A stretch of DNA of 64,000 nt from Paraburkholderia adhaesiva (GTDB lineage Bacteria > Pseudomonadota > Gammaproteobacteria > Burkholderiales > Burkholderiaceae), in assembly GCF_021390575.1 (NCBI RefSeq), contig NZ_JAJEJQ010000001.1, positions 2,828,501 through 2,892,500 on the forward strand, written 5' to 3'. A model generated the notes under the pieces. That model saw only the letters and a list, made by a program, of their open reading frames with translations. It made no database searches and had not been told where the DNA came from. Below are positions 58,902-64,000 of this stretch, in pieces (within the stretch, counting starts at the first letter, position 1; the number at the start of each line of letters is the position of its first letter). The position numbers were made by a program, and so were the translations under genes.

Positions 58902-59375
58902 ATGAGCCGTTTTTCGCCATTTTCAAGGCCGCCAGCGCCAGGCTTCGCCCGGCCGGTCGCCGAACTGTTGAGCCGCACCGAGGCGCTCGCGCCGCTGCGC
59001 GCGGGCGTCGAGCAGATGACGGCCATGCGGCGCGACCTGGAGGCGCTGCTGCCCGACTATCTCGCGACAAGTGTCGAGCCGGGCTTCATCAAGGACGGCA
59101 AGCTCGCGCTCTTCACGGCGCATAACGCGCTCGCGGCGAGGTTACGGCAACTGGAACCGCGCCTCGTTGCCGACTTGCAGGCGCGCGGCTGGCCGCTCGA
59201 TTCAGTGCGCATTCGCGTGCGCCCACAATCGGTGAAGGAAGCGAAGCCGCCCAAAGAGGCACGCATGTCGCCCGCGGGTGCGGAGGCGCTGAGGGCGCTC
59301 AGCGAGGAGCTGCCACCTTCGCCGCTCCAGGCGGCACTCGCGAAGATGGCGGCGCGCCATTCGAACAAGCGTTAA
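58902..59375 (+). CDS. DUF721 (DciA-like) protein
   Basis: This 157-residue protein carries the DUF721 core: VAELLSRTEALAPLRAGV ... LEALLPDYLATSVEPGFIKDG KLALFTAHNALAARLRQLEP, ending in a proline- and alanine-rich tail. DciA-type DUF721 proteins help load the replicative helicase in bacteria that lack DnaC. It is convergent with lpxC and shares a bidirectional terminator. The start at ATG 58902 is chosen for the conserved MSRFSPF region. Confidence 0.8.
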   Translation: MSRFSPFSRPPAPGFARPVAELLSRTEALAPLRAGVEQMTAMRRDLEALLPDYLATSVEPGFIKDGKLALFTAHNALAARLRQLEPRLVADLQARGWPLDSVRIRVRPQSVKEAKPPKEARMSPAGAEALRALSEELPPSPLQAALAKMAARHSNKR

Positions 59376-59432
59376 TTCACTTGTCGCGTCTCAAGGTGCC
59401 ATACGCTGAATAGGCTGGATGCGCTGGAAATG

Positions 59433-59461
59433 AAAAAGGGCGGCATCAAGCCACCCTTTTT
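59433..59461. terminator. bidirectional terminator between the DUF721 gene and lpxC
   Basis: AAAAAGGGCGGC, loop ATCAA, GCCACCCTTTTT; one mismatch; works for both convergent genes. Confidence 0.88.
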
Positions 59462-59484
59462 GCTGACACTGCCGAGCGCTCTGC

Positions 59485-60402
59485 TCAGGCGAATGCGGTT
59501 TGCGCTTCGTAGCCGAAGCCGAGCGGCGCCTTTTGCTTGTCGTCGAAGGTCACCAGTTCCCAGGCGTCTTCGTGCTTGAGCAATTCGCGCAGCAGCGCGT
59601 TGTTCAGGCCATGGCCCGACTTGTACGCCGTGTACGACGCGAGCAGCGGATGCCCCACCACATACAGGTCGCCGATCGCGTCGAGCATCTTGTGCTTCAC
59701 GAACTCGTCGTCGTAGCGAAGGCCGTCGTTATTCAGGATGCGGTATTCGTCGAGCACGATCGCGTTGTCCATGCTGCCGCCGCGTGCGAGGCCCAACTCG
59801 CGCATCATTTCGACTTCGTGCGCGAAGCCGAACGTGCGGGCACGCGCGATCTCACGCACGTACGACGTATTCGCGAAATCGACTTCAAGCGCCTGGCCCG
59901 TCTTGTCGACGGCCGGATGGCGAAAATCGATCGTGAACTTCAACTTGAAGCCGAAATACGGATCGAGGCGTGCAAATTTGTCGCCCTCGCGGATTTCGAC
60001 CGGTTTCTTGACCTTGATGAACTTCTTCGCCGCGTTCTGCTCTTCGATACCCGCCGACTGGATCAGGAACACGAACGAGGCCGCGCTGCCGTCCATGATG
60101 GGAATTTCTTCCGCAGTTACATCGACGTAGAGGTTGTCGATACCGAGGCCCGCGCACGCCGACATCAGATGCTCGACCGTCGAGACACGCGCGCCATCCT
60201 TCTGCAGCACCGAGGCGAGACGCGTGTCGCCGATCGACATCGCCGACGCGGGGATATCCACCGGGGTCGCCAAATCCACGCGCGAAAACACGATGCCCGT
60301 GTCCGGGGCCGCCGGACGGAGCGTCAGGTCGACCTTACGGCCCGAGTGCAGGCCGATGCCGACTGTCTTCACGATTGATTTGATGGTTCGCTGCTTCAAC
60401 AT
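59485..60402 (-). CDS. lpxC: UDP-3-O-acyl-N-acetylglucosamine deacetylase
   Basis: LpxC is the zinc enzyme for the committed step of lipid A synthesis. The 305-residue protein has the conserved features [16 protein letters not shown] (zinc His), [17 protein letters not shown] and [17 protein letters not shown] (second His/Asp zinc site), then [11 protein letters not shown]. The ATG at 60402 matches the family N-terminus [20 protein letters not shown]. It lies downstream of ftsZ, as in most proteobacteria, with one peroxiredoxin gene between. Confidence 0.97.
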   Translation of the reverse strand: MLKQRTIKSIVKTVGIGLHSGRKVDLTLRPAAPDTGIVFSRVDLATPVDIPASAMSIGDTRLASVLQKDGARVSTVEHLMSACAGLGIDNLYVDVTAEEIPIMDGSAASFVFLIQSAGIEEQNAAKKFIKVKKPVEIREGDKFARLDPYFGFKLKFTIDFRHPAVDKTGQALEVDFANTSYVREIARARTFGFAHEVEMMRELGLARGGSMDNAIVLDEYRILNNDGLRYDDEFVKHKMLDAIGDLYVVGHPLLASYTAYKSGHGLNNALLRELLKHEDAWELVTFDDKQKAPLGFGYEAQTAFA

Positions 60403-60659
60403 GGTGTTCTGGTCATTGAAAATCCCAATCGGGATTTTTTAATTCATAGCCCCAATTATACTCCAGATACGCGGCGTTCGTTGTTCTCCGCAGCGCGATA
60501 CTCTGTTTCCCGCTGTTACGCCAACGCAATCAAGCAGCACGGCCGATGCCCGAAACGGAGGCGTTTCCGGTCATCGGCCTGCCTTGTGCCACGTAATGGC
60601 CCGTCACAATTGCGCCGTCGGCTCGTTGCGCTGCGGCAACGTGTCGCCGGTCGGCGCCC

Positions 60660-61169
60660 TCAGGCGGGACCCAATGTGGCGAGGATGCTCGCCGCATCGC
60701 TGACTTCGAACTTGCCGGGTGCTTCGACGTGCAGCGTCTTGACCACACCCTCGTCGACCACCATCGCATAGCGCTGGGAACGAAGCCCCATGCCACGCGC
60801 CGACAAATCCTGCTCCAGACCAAGCGCCTGGGTGAATGCCGCGCTGCCGTCGCCCATCATGCGTACCTTGCCCGCGGTACGCAGTTCGCGCCCCCACGCA
60901 CCCATCACGAACGCGTCGTTGACCGACACGCACCAGACCTCGTCGATGCCGGCCCCGGCAAGCGCCTCAGCCTTCTCGATGTAACCCGGAACGTGCTTCG
61001 CCGAACACGTGGGCGTAAACGCGCCTGGCAATCCGAAGATCACCACACGCTTACCCGCCGTCTGTTCGCGCACGTTGAAGCTGTTCGGCCCCAACGTGCA
61101 GCCTGCGCGGTCATCCTCGACATACTCGTAGAGGGTCGCGTCGGGCAGCAATTCACCCTGTTTGATCAT
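60660..61169 (-). CDS. peroxiredoxin (Prx5-like)
   Basis: This 169-residue peroxiredoxin of the Prx5/AhpE-like type reduces hydroperoxides. The peroxidatic cysteine is in GAFTPTCSAKHVPGY and the partner region VWCVSVNDAFVMGAWG is present. I chose ATG 61169 (MIKQGELLPDATLYEYV) over the longer frame. It lies between ftsZ and lpxC, the usual position in Burkholderia. The flanking spaces (60403-60659, 61170-61495) contain no gene I can support. Confidence 0.9.
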   Translation of the reverse strand: MIKQGELLPDATLYEYVEDDRAGCTLGPNSFNVREQTAGKRVVIFGLPGAFTPTCSAKHVPGYIEKAEALAGAGIDEVWCVSVNDAFVMGAWGRELRTAGKVRMMGDGSAAFTQALGLEQDLSARGMGLRSQRYAMVVDEGVVKTLHVEAPGKFEVSDAASILATLGPA

Positions 61170-61495
61170 GGCTCGTCCTTCGCGTCGATGCGCCAGCAAG
61201 TTACACGCGGTATCTCGCCGCGGTACTTCGCTGCAGTAGTTCGCCGCGGTTGTTCGCAATTATCGGTCATCAGTCTTTCAGGATCGTCAGGCGGCACGCC
61301 ACCTTGCCGCTCCGCCCATGGCGCAGCCGGCAACCGTCCCTGCCGCACATCCTCGCGGACGCAGCCCTGCTGACCATCATTGCGACGCTTCGCGTGTGTC
61401 GACCGGAGTTGGCGCTTTAGCGCTTACTCAAGTCCCAGGTCCGTCCGCGGGCGAGCGCAAAAACTGCGCCGCGCCGCAGCCAGACATCCACACGC

Positions 61496-62695
61496 TCAGT
61501 CCGCCTGCTTGCGCAAGAACGCCGGGATGTCGTACGTGTCGACGCCCTTTTCCTGCAGCGCCTGAACGTGCGAAGCCGCGGTGTCGCGCGACGTGCGCCA
61601 GACGGCCGGCGTATCGAGCGCGCCGTAGTCGGCCGTCGAGCCCGCCTGCGTGTGCGTCGTGTACGTCTGCATCGTCGGGATTGGATGGTTGTCCGTGCCT
61701 GTGCGCAGCAGCGTCATCGGCGCAGCCGACTGCTGCTTCTTCGCCACGCGGCCAAGGCCCGTCGCGACCACCGTCACGCGCAGTGCGTCGCCCATCGCGT
61801 CGTCGTACACCGCACCGAAGATCACCGTGGCGTCTTCCGCCGCGTAGCTCTTGATGGTGTTCATCACTTCGCGGGTTTCCGACAGACGCAGCGAACGGCT
61901 CGACGTGATGTTGACCAGCACGCCACGCGCACCCGACAGATCGACACCTTCGAGCAGCGGGCTCGCCACGGCCTGTTCCGCCGCGAGGCGCGCGCGATCG
62001 ACGCCGGCGACCGTCGCCGTGCCCATCATCGCCTTGCCCTGCTCGCCCATCACCGTCTTCACGTCTTCGAAGTCGACGTTCACGAGACCGTCAACGTTGA
62101 TGATTTCGGCGATGCCTGCAACCGCGTTGTTCAGAACGTCGTCAGCGCACTGGAAGCACTTGTCCATTTCGGCGTCATCGCCCATCACGTCGAACAGCTT
62201 GTCGTTCAGGACGACAATCAGCGAGTCGACGTGATCCTCCAGTTGCTGCGCACCCGTTTCTGCCACGCGCATGCGCTTGCCGCCTTCGAATTCGAACGGC
62301 TTGCTCACGACGCCAACGGTCAGAATGCCCATTTCCTTGGCGATCTGTGCCACGACCGGTGCCGCGCCCGTGCCCGTGCCGCCACCCATGCCTGCGGTGA
62401 TGAACACCATGTGCGCGCCACGCAGTCCGTCGGCGATACGCTCGCGTGCTTCTTCAGCCGCTGCGCGCCCCATCTCCGGCTTCGCACCTGCGCCCAGACC
62501 CGTGTTACCGAGCTGGATCACAGCCGACGCACGCGAACGCGAAAGCGCCTGCGCGTCCGTGTTCATGACGATGAAATCGACGCCTTGCACGCCGCGGTTG
62601 ATCATGTGCTGAACGGCATTGCCGCCAGCGCCACCCACGCCCACCACCTTGATGATGGTGCCGTTGGTTTCGGTTTCCAGCATCTGGAATTCCAT
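61496..62695 (-). CDS. ftsZ: cell division GTPase FtsZ
   Basis: FtsZ polymerises into the Z-ring. The 399-residue protein has the tubulin signature GGGTGTGAAPVVA, the N-terminal VVGVGGAGGNAVQHMI and the synergy loop NVDFEDVKTVM. The C-terminal tail ends YDIPAFLRKQAD, the conserved peptide bound by ZapD, FtsA and ZipA. The ATG at 62695 begins MEFQMLETETNGTII. ftsA lies immediately upstream on the same strand. Confidence 0.98.
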   Translation of the reverse strand: MEFQMLETETNGTIIKVVGVGGAGGNAVQHMINRGVQGVDFIVMNTDAQALSRSRASAVIQLGNTGLGAGAKPEMGRAAAEEARERIADGLRGAHMVFITAGMGGGTGTGAAPVVAQIAKEMGILTVGVVSKPFEFEGGKRMRVAETGAQQLEDHVDSLIVVLNDKLFDVMGDDAEMDKCFQCADDVLNNAVAGIAEIINVDGLVNVDFEDVKTVMGEQGKAMMGTATVAGVDRARLAAEQAVASPLLEGVDLSGARGVLVNITSSRSLRLSETREVMNTIKSYAAEDATVIFGAVYDDAMGDALRVTVVATGLGRVAKKQQSAAPMTLLRTGTDNHPIPTMQTYTTHTQAGSTADYGALDTPAVWRTSRDTAASHVQALQEKGVDTYDIPAFLRKQAD

Positions 62696-62808
62696 GTTGC
62701 CTCCGTCAAGAAAGAGATACCGCTCCTCGGCCGTTATCCGGTGGAAGATCGGGCAACCTTCCTCCGCGCGCCAGCCGCCGGCACCAGCGCGTATTCCCAT
62801 CCAGTTCG

Positions 62809-64000
62809 TCAGAAGTTGCCGAGGAACCAGTCCTTCATCCGCGTGAAGACCTGCCCCATCGACCCCGACTGCACTGCAACCTTGCGACCGCGCATACGCT
62901 GCGAGCGGCCTTCCACGAGCAGGCCCATCGCCGTCGAGTAGCGCGGATTGCGCACCACGTCGGCCAGACCGCCCGCATACTCCGGCACGCCAATGCGCAC
63001 CGGCTTGAGGAAAATGTCTTCGCCGAGTTCAACCATGCCCGGCATCATCGCGGCACCGCCCGTCAGCACGACACCTGAACTCAGCAACTCTTCGTAACCC
63101 GACTCGCGCACCACCTGCTGCACGAGCGAGAACAGCTCTTCGACGCGCGGCTCGATCACAGCCGCCAGCGCCTGGCGCGACAGCGTCCGCGGACCGCGTT
63201 CGCCAAGACCCGGCACTTCGATCATTTCGTCCGGGTCGGCGAGTGCCTGCTTCGCGATGCCGTAGCTGACCTTGATGTCTTCCGCGTCGGGCGTCGGCGT
63301 GCGAAGCGCCATCGCGATGTCGCTCGTCACCTGGTCGCCCGCGATCGGAATCACCGCGGTATGGCGAATCGCGCCTTCGCTGAAAATCGCAATGTCGGTC
63401 GTGCCACCGCCCACATCAACGAGCACGACGCCCAGTTCCTTCTCGTCCTCGGTCAGCACCGCCAGCGACGAAGCAAGCGGCTGCAGGATCAGGTCGTTCA
63501 CTTCGAGGCCGCAGCGGCGCACGCACTTCACGATGTTCTGCGCCGCGCTGACCGCGCCCGTCACGATATGCACCTTCACTTCCAGACGGATGCCGCTCAT
63601 GCCGATCGGTTCGCGCACATCCTCCTGACCGTCGATGATGAATTCCTGCGTGAGGATATGCAGCACCTGCTGGTCGGTCGGGATGTTGATCGCCTTCGCG
63701 GTCTCGATCACGCGCGCGACGTCGGCCTGCGTAACCTCTTTCTCCTTGATGGCGACCATCCCGCTCGAATTGAAACTGCGGATGTGACTGCCCGCGATAC
63801 CGGTGAACACGTTGGTGATCTTGCAGTCGGCCATCAGCTCCGCTTCTTCCAGCGCACGCTGGATAGACTGCACTGTGGCCTCAATGTTCACCACGACGCC
63901 CTTTTTGAGCCCTTTCGATTCGCTCTGGCCGAGACCGATCACCTCGTAGTGGCCTTCGCCCTTCAACTCGGCGACGACAGCCACCACCTTCGACGTCCCG
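62809..64000 (-). CDS. ftsA: cell division protein FtsA, partial (N-terminus outside window)
   Basis: FtsA is the actin-like membrane tether for FtsZ. The frame runs to the window edge and reads GTSKVVAVVAELKGEG there, the first phosphate-loop region after the usual MSKDYKDLLVALDI, so about 15 residues are missing. Visible are the SHS2 1C region (LKKGVVVNIEATVQSIQRAL), VLVDVGGGTTDIAIF (phosphate 2), VLTGGAAMMPGM and the C-terminal amphipathic end MKDWFLGNF that binds membrane. Confidence 0.97.
   Translation of the reverse strand, partial: GTSKVVAVVAELKGEGHYEVIGLGQSESKGLKKGVVVNIEATVQSIQRALEEAELMADCKITNVFTGIAGSHIRSFNSSGMVAIKEKEVTQADVARVIETAKAINIPTDQQVLHILTQEFIIDGQEDVREPIGMSGIRLEVKVHIVTGAVSAAQNIVKCVRRCGLEVNDLILQPLASSLAVLTEDEKELGVVLVDVGGGTTDIAIFSEGAIRHTAVIPIAGDQVTSDIAMALRTPTPDAEDIKVSYGIAKQALADPDEMIEVPGLGERGPRTLSRQALAAVIEPRVEELFSLVQQVVRESGYEELLSSGVVLTGGAAMMPGMVELGEDIFLKPVRIGVPEYAGGLADVVRNPRYSTAMGLLVEGRSQRMRGRKVAVQSGSMGQVFTRMKDWFLGNF

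Overview
The window comes from a Gram-negative betaproteobacterium of the Burkholderiaceae (Burkholderia, Paraburkholderia or Caballeronia type). This follows from the chromosomal gene order on both sides: rplU/ispB/tRNA-Pro on the left, and on the right corC-like, pilB-pilC-pilD, coaE, zapD, yacG, mutT, a DUF815 ATPase, argJ, secA, a DUF721 gene, lpxC, a peroxiredoxin, ftsZ and ftsA. Coding DNA there is GC-rich with strong third-position GC bias.

Between these blocks lies a genomic island of about 44 kb (1537-45581), inserted in a tRNA-Pro(CGG) gene. The tRNA is intact on the left. Its last 47 bases plus 5 downstream bases (52 bp) are repeated exactly on the right as attR. A tyrosine integrase sits just inside attL and an AlpA-like small DNA-binding protein just inside attR. 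Paired CTGTCGCA repeats near both ends look like integrase arm sites.

The left third of the island (5041-22645) is a tightly packed eight-gene defence operon. It encodes a C5-cytosine methyltransferase, a Vsr endonuclease, and a class 1 DISARM set: DrmD SNF2 helicase, DrmMI adenine methyltransferase, DrmA helicase, DrmB DUF1998 protein and DrmC phospholipase-D protein. A protein with a GHKL ATPase domain and a C-terminal PD-(D/E)XK nuclease-like domain lies between DrmMI and DrmA. DrmMI carries a single-base deletion in a G run, so the system as sequenced is probably impaired, or the base is a sequencing error or a switchable tract.

The middle (22687-32599) is an insertion-sequence graveyard. 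Two copies of one IS3-family element lie in opposite orientation. One is split by an IS407-group element; the other splits a gene of unknown function, whose reading frame rejoins exactly when the IS and one target duplication are removed. Between them are a probable DUF5677 gene, a large serine recombinase, an XRE regulator and an unknown gene.

The next part (33108-36894) looks plasmid-derived: a TrfA-like replication initiator next to four 17-bp iterons spaced exactly 22 bp apart, three 8-bp AT-rich repeats and one inverted iteron, plus small unknown genes that include a paralogous pair. A motif TTGCTATACGnAnTG recurs upstream of four island genes.

The right third holds a TonB-domain protein, an IS66-family element with an IS150-like element inserted at its tnpA end, an AbiEi/AbiEii toxin-antitoxin pair with its palindromic operator, and the AlpA-like gene. 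Just beyond attR the chromosome carries a decayed M48 peptidase relic before the type IV pilus and cell-division genes resume.
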